This document shows, piece by piece, positions 1-6,256 of a stretch of DNA of 64,000 nucleotides. This DNA is from Prevotella sp. (GTDB lineage: Bacteria; Bacteroidota; Bacteroidia; Bacteroidales; Bacteroidaceae). The stretch spans positions 1-64,000 of the forward strand of contig JAFPVC010000006.1 in NCBI GenBank assembly GCA_017413085.1. The letters are read 5' to 3'. The position numbers were made by a program, and so were the translations under genes. Positions within the stretch are counted from its first letter, which is position 1, and each line of letters starts with the position of its first letter. The notes under the pieces were generated by a model, which was not told the origin of the DNA, searched no databases, and worked only from the letters and a program-made list of their open reading frames with translations.

Positions 1-393
1 GCAGTTCTGCTAGATCAGGTACAAAAAGGACATTCTATCTCGTCCGAAGCAGTCGCTATGCTTCGTAAGCGTAAACTGATAGAAGGTCGTATGCCTCATA
101 TATATGTCTCAAAGAATATTGCACAGGCAACAGACCAGAAGGTGGAATACTCAAAGCATAAAGGTCTTGCAGACAAGAAGTGCGAGGCATTATTGCTTGA
201 ATCCTTGAAAGATCATGGGAGCCTAACAAAAAAAGAAATTGTAAGATTGCTATGGGATGTGCTTCCAGACCAGTTGAATGACAAACAGAAAAATACAAAG
301 GTCTATAATATACTTCGTAAACTTAGAGAATCAGGAAGAATATCTAATATTACAAAGGGCAACAACTCTCTATGGTCGCTCGCAAAATCATAA
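1..393 (+). CDS. C-terminal part of a putative AlbA_2/divergent AAA_4 ATP-binding protein (5' end outside window)
   Basis: The reading frame is open from the first base, so only the last 130 residues are visible. The fragment is basic and ends in a winged-helix-like segment (SLTKKEIVRLLWDVLPDQL, then KVYNILRKLRESGRI). This is typical of the C-terminal helix-turn-helix of Bacteroidetes AlbA_2/AAA_4 'putative DNA binding' proteins, which have an N-terminal divergent AAA domain and act as transcriptional or accessory proteins of mobile elements. The ATPase core itself is not visible. A GCGAGCG repeat tract starts right at the stop codon, a frequent companion of this family. Assignment is by resemblance only; a generic winged-helix protein remains possible. 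Confidence 0.6.
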   Translation, partial: AVLLDQVQKGHSISSEAVAMLRKRKLIEGRMPHIYVSKNIAQATDQKVEYSKHKGLADKKCEALLLESLKDHGSLTKKEIVRLLWDVLPDQLNDKQKNTKVYNILRKLRESGRISNITKGNNSLWSLAKS

Positions 394-484
394 AAATTGC
401 GAACGATTGCGAGCGAATTTGCGAGCGAATTTTGCGAGCGATCACATGTAACAAGTTATTAGTCAATGGTTTTGCGCTCGCAAA
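374..484. repeat. GCGAGCGAATTT short tandem/inverted repeats at the 3' end of the AlbA_2-like gene
   Basis: The last codons and the next ~90 bases contain GCTCGCAAAA, then GCGAACG, GCGAGCGAATTT, GCGAGCGAATTTT and GCGAGCGATC, and finally the inverse GCGCTCGCAAAT. Direct copies lie at about 406-441 and inverse copies at 374-384 and 474-484. The arms can pair into alternative hairpins. No gene is present between 394 and 560. Confidence 0.6.
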
Positions 485-561
485 TATTTGGGATCTATGA
501 TAAAAAAGAGGCGTATTACGTGCGGGTTGGTAAGAAAGAAACTACCTGTATGCAAGAGAAA

Positions 562-594
562 AACCTGATTGGTGGTTTGCCAATCAGGTTTTTT
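562..594 (+). terminator. Rho-independent terminator
   Basis: An 11-bp perfect stem (AACCTGATTGG at 562-572, CCAATCAGGTT at 580-590) with a 7-nt loop is followed by TTTT. It closes the transcript of the AlbA_2-like gene before the insertion sequence. Confidence 0.75.
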
Positions 595-658
595 GAGTGA
601 GGAAGTTCATCATTTCTCGCCATATACCCTCTCACACACATCGTCAATACCATCTTTA

Positions 659-1745
659 CCCCAGTTCGGGACAAGTATTTCAGTTTTTTAACGAACGATA
701 TATCAAGATAACCGCCTGATTATTTGCAAAATAGCGATATTTTTAGTAACTTTGTAGTAGTAAACAGACAATGAAACTAAAGAATATCGCTATGATTACC
801 GAGGACAAAGTTTTTCGCATAGCTCAAGGAAACTTCAGAATTTTTTGTATTATCGATGAATTTTGCAAGTTTTTTGAGCAGGAGAATGGAAAAAAACTGC
901 TTTTGGGAAGCGATGGGAAGAAACACCGCATGAGAAAAGCCTCACTGTCCGACAGTGAAATCATGACCATCCTCTTGATTTTCCATTTCGGCTCTTTCCG
1001 GAACTTCAAGCATTACTACCTGTTCTATGTAAAAAAGACCATCGCCTCTTATTTCCCTGCATCAGTGTCATATAACCGTTTCGTGGAATTATAGAGCAGG
1101 GCGTTTTTTCAGCTTATGTTCTTCCTCAACCTGAAGGGATTCGGCAGGTGCACCGGCATTACATTCGTCGATTCCACTATGATACCGGTGTGCCATAACA
1201 TGCGAAGGTATGCAAACAGGGCGTTCAAGGGAATTGCAACGGATGGCAAGGGGACGATGGGATGGTGTCACGGCTTCAAACTGCATCTGGCATGCAATGA
1301 CCGTGGTGAGATATTGTCTTTTCTCATTACAGGAGCCCATGTCAGCGATAAGAACCCGGATGTGCTGAAGATACTGGCCAAACGGCTTTATGGGAAACTG
1401 TTTGCGGACAAAGGATACATCTCACAGAAACTGTTCGACACTTTGTTCGAGGATGGCATATACCTCGTGACGGGGCTGATGTCAAACATGAAGAACAGGC
1501 TGATGCCGTTTTACGACAAGATCATGCTCAGAAAAAGACATATTATTGAGGCCATCAACGACATGCTTAAAAATGAGGCGCAGATATTGCACTCCAGACA
1601 CCGTTCACTGAATAACTTCATAATGAACCTCATATAGGCACTTGGCGCTTACTGTTTCTTTGACAATAAGCCTCAGGCTTTGCAAGGCTATGTCATAGAG
1701 GATACAAAACAACTCTCTTTATTCTGATCTTAACCCGAACTGGGG
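659..1745 (+). mobile_element. IS982-family insertion sequence, inactive
   Basis: The element is bounded by inverted repeats CCCCAGTTCGGG (659-670) and CCCGAACTGGGG (1734-1745). Between them lies a single IS982-type DDE transposase frame with two internal stop codons. No convincing target duplication is visible (ACCATCTTTA on the left, ACGAAATTGC on the right). This fits a deletion or rearrangement at one edge. On the right the element directly abuts a 5'-truncated integrase frame, so it inserted into, or helped to delete, that gene. The exact outer ends could be a base or two longer. Confidence 0.8.
771..1727 (+). pseudogene. IS982-family transposase with two in-frame TAG stops
   Basis: A single frame runs from ATG at 771 to TGA at 1725-1727 (318 codons) but is broken by TAG at 1092-1094 (after FVEL) and TAG at 1635-1637 (after FIMNLI). 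The three pieces are collinear and in the same frame: an N-terminal domain with SLSDSEIMTILLIFHF, a DDE core with GITFVDSTMIPVCHN, GWCHGFKLHLACNDRGE and FADKGYISQKLF, and a tail ending VIEDTKQLSLF. These motifs are characteristic of IS982 transposases. Two stops make the copy non-functional unless amber is read through. TATATC-like AT-rich sequence upstream (690-760) includes a TAACTTTG box at about 748, a likely old promoter. Confidence 0.85.
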
Positions 1746-2167
1746 ACGAAATTGCTGCACCGCCCACGAAGAATGGTTATGTCTTCCCTTTTATTTTTAA
1801 TGGGGCTACAGACGAGGGGGAGCGTAGAAGGCTTAGCGGCTTGGAAAATTCCAATATTCGTGACAGAGTGCAACGAATATGCAAAGAGGTTTTGCATTGG
1901 GAGAAACTTGTTTCTGGAACCTGGGCGAGACATTCATTCGCTACTAACCTGAAACTCGCAGGAGTGGAAGAAGAATATATTGCCGAGAATATGGGGCATA
2001 GCCACGGTAACGATGTAACGGCTGGCTACATGGATAAATATCCTCTTGAAATCCGGTTCAGAAATAACATGAAGTTATTGGCACATGAAGAGCCAAAAGA
2101 ACAAATAGACATAGACAGTCTTTCACAAGAACAGATGAAAGAACTTTTAAGGCGGTTTCTCAAATGA
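1745..2167 (+). pseudogene. Tyrosine recombinase (integrase), C-terminal fragment truncated by the IS
   Basis: An open frame starts exactly at the right end of the IS and encodes about 140 residues. It contains the C-terminal catalytic half of a phage-type integrase: TWARHSFATNL (the HxxR box region, with Thr in place of the usual His/Ser) and GHSHGNDVTAGYMDKYP (GH plus the nucleophilic Tyr). The N-terminal arm-binding and core-binding domains and the first catalytic Arg are missing. An internal ATG at 1841 exists but cannot restore function. The protein would have integrated or excised the element whose other debris lies downstream. Confidence 0.8.
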
Positions 2168-2229
2168 GAAATCGCTTTTTATTTTCCTTTCTATTCTTTT
2201 CATCTTTTTATGTCACTTTTAATTTCTTA

Positions 2230-2264
2230 AACTGTATATTTCTTAAACTTAAAGATATACAGTT
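2230..2264. repeat. Inverted repeat downstream of the integrase fragment
   Basis: AACTGTATAT (2230-2239) is mirrored by ATATACAGTT (2255-2264) around a 15-nt AT-rich centre. There is no T-tract, so a terminator is less likely than a recombinase or regulator site. It lies between the integrase remnant and the HTH gene, where recombination directionality sites are often found. Confidence 0.5.
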
Positions 2265-2305
2265 AGTTAAGGAACCCAAAAAATCGACGAAAATCGATGT
2301 GAAAA

Positions 2306-2337
2306 TTTGGGGTGGGTCCCTAATTTCAGTAATTTTG
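2306..2337 (+). promoter_or_regulatory. Promoter of the DUF3853/HTH gene
   Basis: TTTG (2306-2309) and TAATTTTG (2330-2337) are separated by 20 nt, the canonical Bacteroidetes -33/-7 arrangement. The -7 box lies inside the left arm of a 13-bp inverted repeat. Confidence 0.7.
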
Positions 2338-2367
2338 TGGAAGAAATTTTTTAAAAAATTACTGAAA
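2324..2367. promoter_or_regulatory. 13-bp perfect inverted repeat overlapping the promoter: probable operator or att-type site
   Basis: TTTCAGTAATTTT (2324-2336) and AAAATTACTGAAA (2355-2367) are perfect inverse copies. The left arm covers the -7 element and the right arm sits just before the presumed start codon, so bound protein would block transcription. Self-regulation by the HTH protein downstream is an inference. Confidence 0.55.
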
Positions 2368-2372
2368 TGCAA

Positions 2373-2689
2373 ATGAATATTAACGAACTTTTTCTCAAGC
2401 CGTTGAGGAACGTGCGAGAGAAATAGCAGCAGAAATCGTTGCTGCTCAGAAAAAGCCGCAGATGCCAGCAGACATCGGGCGAAACGGCGAGTCGATAACC
2501 CCTTATCTCTTTGCTGGGGAGAAGTATCTTTCCTGTCAGCAGGTAGAGGCTCTGTTAGGGGTGAAATACCCGGCACTCTGGAAGATGAAGAAGAGAGGGG
2601 CATTACCATACCGGAAGGTGGGAAACCGCATTCTCTTTCGTTATTCCGATGTAGAAAACTTGGTTAAAGGGGAAGGAGGCGTGGCATGA
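2373..2689 (+). pseudogene. DUF3853-like helix-turn-helix protein with a 1-bp frameshift
   Basis: Translation from ATG 2373 gives MNINELF and then runs out of frame to a TAG a few codons on. Adding one T to the five-T run at 2389-2393 joins it to SQAVEERAREIAAEIV and on to a frame that is open to 2689 (LSCQQVEALLGVKYPALWKM, then RKVGNRILFRYSDVENLV). That layout is the small excisionase-like HTH (MerR-like fold) protein annotated DUF3853 in Bacteroides mobile elements. Without the missing base, only an internal start such as ATG 2462 could make the HTH part (75 residues). The stop overlaps the next gene's ATG (ATGA), indicating translational coupling. Confidence 0.65.
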
Positions 2690-2868
2690 AGGAAAAGGAA
2701 TATCAAGAACTCCGGCAAGCGGTAGAAATCCCCGACGTCACCGACGTTGCACCAGTAGAGGTGCTCTTCGCTGGTGGTGTGTGCGTCGGCACAATAGGCG
2801 AATTCTCTACAATTGTGGGCAAGCCTAAAGTGAAGAAAACTTTCAATGTTATAGCCATAGCGTCGTAG
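2686..2868 (+). pseudogene. AAA/RepA-like ATPase of a mobile element, truncated after the Walker A region
   Basis: The frame begins ATGAAGGAAAAGG, overlapping the HTH gene. It encodes 60 residues with VEVLFAGGVCVGTIGEFSTI followed by VGKPKVKKTFNV. The latter is the modified Walker A (GKxxxKKT) of the RecA/RepA-like ATPase that normally follows DUF3853 in these elements, where the intact protein is several hundred residues. The frame stops at TAG soon after Walker A, where the sequence changes character. On the opposite strand a thyA-like start begins at the same point, so this is a deletion junction. Confidence 0.6.
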
Positions 2869-2889
2869 CAGTTCTAAATATTGTTTCAT
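2862..2889 (-). pseudogene. Possible first codons of thymidylate synthase (thyA stub)
   Basis: Read leftward from ATG at 2889, the codons give MKQYLELLRR. This matches the usual opening of Bacteroidetes ThyA (MKQYLDLLxxVL). The frame then enters the antisense of the truncated ATPase. A good minus-strand -7 box lies about 60 nt upstream. Only ten codons support the call. Confidence 0.3.
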
Positions 2890-2950
2890 GTCGTAATGTT
2901 ATAACTTTATGGTGGTAATCAGCAAACAAGGCTTGCATTAGTTTTATGCG

Positions 2951-2958
2951 CAAAGTTA
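2951..2958 (-). promoter_or_regulatory. Orphan minus-strand promoter (-7 box)
   Basis: CAAAGTTA reads TAACTTTG on the minus strand. Its only downstream target is the putative thyA stub, so it appears to be the surviving promoter of a deleted gene. Confidence 0.5.
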
Positions 2959-2999
2959 CTACTTTTTATTTCAAAAAGCAAATTTTTTTGTATCTAATT

Positions 3000-3031
3000 C
3001 TTGTGCGTCTCATAAAAACTTAGTATATTTG
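3000..3031 (+). promoter_or_regulatory. Promoter upstream of the small ORF/HTH gene
   Basis: CTTG (3000-3003), 20 nt, TATATTTG (3024-3031). The transcript would start near 3038, directly at a hairpin (GTTTCCG 3038-3044, CGGAAAC 3053-3059). The 300-nt leader before the HTH gene contains one small candidate ORF. Confidence 0.65.
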
Positions 3032-3143
3032 CAATTGGTTTCCGGGAGAAATCGGAAACTGCGTAAGACGGTATGGTGTTCTTTTGCCTTGTCCAATCAA
3101 ATTCGCCAAATTTGTAATCAAGCAGAAAAAGGGAAGAGAAAAC

Positions 3144-3278
3144 ATGATGCCGCGTCAGTTGTATGAAACGTACGCGTATGGCCGTTCGCGCCGTATGCTC
3201 TGGCATATAACGGCGTGGGCGGTGTGTGTTTGCTCATTTTTCTGCGTAGGCGTTTGGCGATGCCTGATTGGATGGTGA
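3144..3278 (+). CDS. Possible 44-residue single-span membrane protein
   Basis: ATG at 3144 opens a short frame with a basic N-terminus (RQLYETYAYGRSRRM) and one hydrophobic span (HITAWAVCVCSFFCVGVW) before TGA 3276-3278. It lies in the otherwise empty leader between the promoter near 3024 and the HTH gene. There is no recognisable family and codon evidence is thin. It may be fortuitous. Confidence 0.3.
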   Translation: MMPRQLYETYAYGRSRRMLWHITAWAVCVCSFFCVGVWRCLIGW

Positions 3279-3340
3279 AAAGATACATGTCTTCCTGCGC
3301 TTCTTTGTTTATATGTGTCTGACCATACAATAATACTACT

Positions 3341-3577
3341 ATGTCTATACATATCGGAAAAGAACTCAGAAACAGGCTGAAGCATGACGGCAAGAGCGTG
3401 GTCTGGCTGGCGCGCCAACTGGGATGCCATCGCACAAACGTCTATAACCTATTTGAAAAATACAGTATAGATACGCAACTCCTCATGCGTATCAGTTCCA
3501 TAATGCACCATAACTTCTTTGATATACTGAGCCGTGAGGCAAACGAGAGAATAGAAAAGGAAAGCAAATCTGTGTAG
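3341..3577 (+). CDS. Small helix-turn-helix (XRE-like) regulator
   Basis: The product has 78 residues and is entirely a helix-turn-helix domain. The opening MSIHIGKELRNRLKHDGKS is followed by VVWLARQLGCHRTNVYNLFE (recognition helix RTNVYNLF) and a C-terminal helix rich in Glu/Lys. This is a common solo DNA-binding protein of Prevotella/Bacteroides, without an effector domain. The stop codon lies inside the first of two abutting palindromes (3573-3610), which are candidate binding sites for autoregulation or for control of the lipoprotein genes downstream. No clear -7 box is found directly upstream, so it probably uses the promoter at 3000-3031. Confidence 0.8.
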   Translation: MSIHIGKELRNRLKHDGKSVVWLARQLGCHRTNVYNLFEKYSIDTQLLMRISSIMHHNFFDILSREANERIEKESKSV

Positions 3578-3610
3578 CGGATTTCACTACATGTAGCAAG
3601 GCTCGCTACA
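3573..3610. promoter_or_regulatory. Two abutting 19-bp palindromes (TGTAG-N9-CTACA)
   Basis: TGTAGCGGATTTCACTACA (3573-3591) is followed without a gap by TGTAGCAAGGCTCGCTACA (3592-3610). Both are TGTAG, nine bases, CTACA. They end about 30 bp before the TAACTTTG box of the lipoprotein operon. This is operator-like geometry, 19 bp being close to two helical turns. The second palindrome could also act as a weak terminator hairpin. Confidence 0.6.
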
Positions 3611-3640
3611 TAATTTTAGTTTTTGTCGGATATTTTTACA

Positions 3641-3648
3641 TAACTTTG
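3641..3648 (+). promoter_or_regulatory. -7 box of the lipoprotein operon
   Basis: TAACTTTG. A well-spaced TTTG is not present (the nearest is only 15 nt away), suggesting an activator- or repressor-controlled promoter. The leader is about 65 nt. Confidence 0.6.
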
Positions 3649-3718
3649 CAATAAGAACCTTAATAGACGCAACGTAATAATAAAACCTTATATATTAACC
3701 AATAAAAAAATTACGACT

Positions 3719-4147
3719 ATGAAAAAGAACTTATTTTTTGCTGCCATTGCAGCAATGATGATTACATCATGCACTACTACCATCAAAACCGCTACTACAA
3801 CTGAACTTCCTGCAGACTTGCTCAGTGCCACTGTGGCAGACCTTGATGTATCTTCAACACGTATTTCCTATACCATGACCCCATCAAAAGAGGTAGCTCG
3901 TGCAGGTCTTGGCAATGCCAAGCGTGCTGCTATCATGGAGGCTTTGCAGAAATACGACAAGGATGCCGATATTCTCGTTGAGCCAGAGTTTGTTGTTTCC
4001 ATGAAAAACAACTTCTTCTCAAAGAAAATTACGAGCATCACCGTCACTGGCCGTCCTGCTAAGTACAAGGGCTTCCATAGCCTTAGTGACAATGTCTGGT
4101 GCGATCCAACATTCCGTGCATCGTATAAGAACAAGATAAGGAAGTGA
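3719..4147 (+). CDS. Small lipoprotein of unknown function
   Basis: The product has 142 residues with a lipoprotein signal (MKKNLFFAAIAAMMITSC, lipobox Cys18). The mature domain contains ATVADLDVSSTRISYTM, a VEPEF strand and the conserved block FFSKKITSITVTGRPAKYK. The next gene encodes the same domain with matching blocks (ATVADLDVADQRV, VNPEF, FFSKKITSMTVTGRPAKYK), so the two arose by tandem duplication. The fold resembles small periplasmic lipoproteins found singly or in arrays in Bacteroidales. Function is unknown. It is probably co-transcribed with the paralogue 43 nt downstream. Confidence 0.8.
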   Translation: MKKNLFFAAIAAMMITSCTTTIKTATTTELPADLLSATVADLDVSSTRISYTMTPSKEVARAGLGNAKRAAIMEALQKYDKDADILVEPEFVVSMKNNFFSKKITSITVTGRPAKYKGFHSLSDNVWCDPTFRASYKNKIRK

Positions 4148-4190
4148 GCGTATTCTTACATTACTAAAACCCGAACTAAATCATCTCGTT

Positions 4191-5186
4191 ATGAAAAACA
4201 TAAAGTCAATTATAGCACTGACGTCTGTGTCGGCACTGTTGGCTTCGTGCATCACCACCACCAAGACAGCAAAGACAGCAGGCTTTGATGCTTCTACATA
4301 CACGGCAACCGTGGCAGACCTTGACGTGGCAGACCAACGTGTCACGGTTACGCTCAACCCCGTGCCGGCTGATGTAAACCGCGGTGGCATAAGCAACGTA
4401 AAGAAGACTGTAGAGGCAATGGCCCTTGAGCAGAACGGCAACGCCGACGTGCTTGTAAATCCCGAGTTCACATATACCGTTGAGCGCGGTTTCTTCTCAA
4501 AGAAGATAACGTCGATGACCGTGACGGGTCGTCCGGCTAAGTACAAGAACTTCCGTTCACTCAACGACAGTGTATGGTCAGACCCTGTATTCCGTGGTGC
4601 AGTAGTGCGAACGGGAACATCTCGTCTCAAAGGTCATGGACTTATTGGAAAGATAGGTGGCGCAGTAGGAGGTGCAGTCTCTGGCAGACGTGCATACGGC
4701 AATGAGAGTGCTTATGGTAATGAAGGACAGGAATATCGCCACGGCTTCACATGGGGCATGGATTTCGGTTGTGCCTACGACTTCGATGGTGAGGAGGCTG
4801 TGCCTACGGCATCGCTGGCACTGGGCTACAACATAGGCAAATATCTGTATCTTGGTGCAGGCTCGACGTTTGACTTCAATACAAGAAACAGCTTATATTT
4901 CCAGCCTGTATTTGGCAATGTGCGCGTGTATTTCAGCAAGAGTACATCAGCTCCGTTCTTGGACGGTCGTATAGGATACGGCTTTGAGCATGGAGACAGT
5001 CATGTTGATGGTGGCAGATATATCTCCGCAGCACTTGGATATACCTTCAACAAGTTTGAGGTCTCAGTATATTGGAGTAATCAGAAATGTGAAAGAAAAT
5101 ACGATAGCCGGTACGATTCTTACTGGTCGTATTCACGTGACAAGTATTTCAATCGTTTAGGCTTGCGCTTAGGCTTCAGGCTGTAA
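4191..5186 (+). CDS. Lipoprotein paralogue with a C-terminal beta-rich outer-membrane-like domain
   Basis: The product has 331 residues: signal and lipobox (SALLASC, Cys19), then about 120 residues homologous to the preceding lipoprotein. A Gly-rich linker follows (around 147-165, GKIGGAVGGAVSGR), then a ~160-residue domain made of alternating short beta strands: GFTWGMDFGCAYDF, ASLALGYNIGKYLYLGAG, FGNVRVYFS, GRIGYGFEHG, YISAALGYTF, and a terminal LGLRLGFRL with aromatic-rich strands. That tail looks like an eight-strand outer-membrane beta-barrel. The fusion suggests a lipoprotein domain held at the membrane by a barrel. Two terminators follow. Confidence 0.75.
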   Translation: MKNIKSIIALTSVSALLASCITTTKTAKTAGFDASTYTATVADLDVADQRVTVTLNPVPADVNRGGISNVKKTVEAMALEQNGNADVLVNPEFTYTVERGFFSKKITSMTVTGRPAKYKNFRSLNDSVWSDPVFRGAVVRTGTSRLKGHGLIGKIGGAVGGAVSGRRAYGNESAYGNEGQEYRHGFTWGMDFGCAYDFDGEEAVPTASLALGYNIGKYLYLGAGSTFDFNTRNSLYFQPVFGNVRVYFSKSTSAPFLDGRIGYGFEHGDSHVDGGRYISAALGYTFNKFEVSVYWSNQKCERKYDSRYDSYWSYSRDKYFNRLGLRLGFRL

Positions 5187-5211
5187 TCATGATTCAGACA
5201 TGAGAGAATAT

Positions 5212-5236
5212 GCCTCTATAATATACGAGGCTTTTG
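5212..5236 (+). terminator. Terminator after the lipoprotein pair
   Basis: GCCTC (5212-5216) pairs with GAGGC (5227-5231), extended by AT pairs, followed by TTTTGTT. Confidence 0.55.
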
Positions 5237-5252
5237 TTTATCACTTTAAAAT

Positions 5253-5282
5253 GGCAGAGACCGTGGAGGCCTCTGCCTTTTG
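5253..5282 (+). terminator. Second, stronger terminator
   Basis: GGCAGAG (5253-5259) and CTCTGCC (5271-5277) form a 7-bp GC-rich stem followed by TTTTGTTTT. Confidence 0.65.
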
Positions 5283-5342
5283 TTTTACCGAAAATATTTT
5301 ACCGAAAAAAGCAGCAGTCAGCACAGAAACAGCAGAAAATAT

Positions 5343-5373
5343 TTTGTAATTTCAAGAAAAACGAGTAACTTTG
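5343..5373 (+). promoter_or_regulatory. Promoter of the D-Ala-D-Ala dipeptidase gene
   Basis: TTTG (5343-5346), 19 nt, TAACTTTG (5366-5373). It rules out upstream in-frame starts that fall inside the -7 box. Confidence 0.75.
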
Positions 5374-5427
5374 CAGATGGAGCATCACGACAAACACATT
5401 ACGATGAGCTATCAAACCAAGACTACT

Positions 5428-6219
5428 ATGAAAGAAAGAATTATGCGCGTTGTATCTGCAACGCTTATCCTCAGCTGTTTCGCACTGACAGGGTGCAGTC
5501 AGAAGGTTATAGGAGTTGACGCTACGGGCGGCACAGACGATGCAAGCCAGTTCGTAACGCTGACAGATGTCGTGCCTGACGCAATACTCGAAATACGCTA
5601 TTACAGTACTTACAACTTCGTGGGCGACCGCATCGACGGATACCAGCAACCAACAGCTCTACTGACGAAGCAAGCAGCTACCGCCTTACGAGCTGTAAGC
5701 GACGATGTAGTGGCGCAGGGCTACCGTCTGAAGATATACGATGCCTATCGTCCGCAGAAAGCTGTTGACAACTTCGTGAGCTGGGCTGCCGACGTACCCG
5801 ACACTCGCATGAAGCAATATTTCTATCCTGACCTTGACAAGTCTGTGCTCTTTGAGCAGGAGTATATCATGGAACGAAGCGGACATACGCGTGGTTCTAC
5901 AGTGGATCTAACTCTCTTTGATATGGCCACAGAGAAGGAACTCGATATGGGAGGCACATTTGACTGGTTCGGACCAGAGAGCCATCCCGATTTCTGTGGC
6001 AACCCCGAAACGGGCGAATATACTGGCGACAACAGCAAGTCACCGACAGGCAAGAGTATAACCGAGCAGCAGTTTAAAAATCGTATGATACTGCGTGAGG
6101 CCATGTTGCGCCACGGTTTCAAGCCCCTTGACAGCGAATGGTGGCATTTCACACTGAAAGACGAGCCTTTCCCTGACACATATTTCACATTCCCCGTAAA
6201 GCAATTGGAAAACAAGTGA
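5428..6219 (+). CDS. VanX/DdpX-like D-alanyl-D-alanine dipeptidase (M15D), lipoprotein
   Basis: The start at 5428 gives a 263-residue lipoprotein (MKERIMRVVSATLILSCFAL, lipobox LTGC, Cys23). The M15D zinc-peptidase motifs are complete: IYDAYRPQKA (substrate Arg), SGHTRGSTVDLTL (SxHxxGxAxD-type His and Asp ligands) and DSEWWHFTL (ExxWH, catalytic Glu and third His ligand). The enzyme hydrolyses D-Ala-D-Ala. With a lipoprotein signal it should act in the periplasm, on wall turnover products, rather than in vancomycin resistance: there is no vanH/vanA-type ligase nearby. MSYQ at 5404 is a possible alternative start. A broken glycosidase gene follows 37 nt downstream. Confidence 0.85.
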   Translation: MKERIMRVVSATLILSCFALTGCSQKVIGVDATGGTDDASQFVTLTDVVPDAILEIRYYSTYNFVGDRIDGYQQPTALLTKQAATALRAVSDDVVAQGYRLKIYDAYRPQKAVDNFVSWAADVPDTRMKQYFYPDLDKSVLFEQEYIMERSGHTRGSTVDLTLFDMATEKELDMGGTFDWFGPESHPDFCGNPETGEYTGDNSKSPTGKSITEQQFKNRMILREAMLRHGFKPLDSEWWHFTLKDEPFPDTYFTFPVKQLENK

Positions 6220-6256
6220 CAATCTACAACACACTAACATATTATATCATAATAAA

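Noticed and set aside
466-600. 44-codon frame with YDKKEAYYVRVGKKE, reminiscent of AlbA_2 proteins
   Set aside because: It runs through the terminator stem and lacks a family-length context; could be a scrap of a second AlbA_2 gene but too short to call.
2164-2376. 70-codon frame after the integrase fragment
   Set aside because: AT-driven Phe/Lys-rich translation crossing two inverted repeats and a promoter.
2641-2889. 82-codon minus-strand frame over the HTH and ATPase remnants
   Set aside because: Only its first ten codons look like a protein start; the rest is the antisense of the HTH/ATPase remnants.
3118-3435. Overlapping minus-strand frames opposite the small HTH gene
   Set aside because: Antisense shadows of the + strand frames, no start signals, no family features.
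5428-6219. Vancomycin resistance (vanX)
   Set aside because: No vanH, vanA/B-type ligase or VanRS nearby, and the protein is an exported lipoprotein; wall-recycling is more likely.
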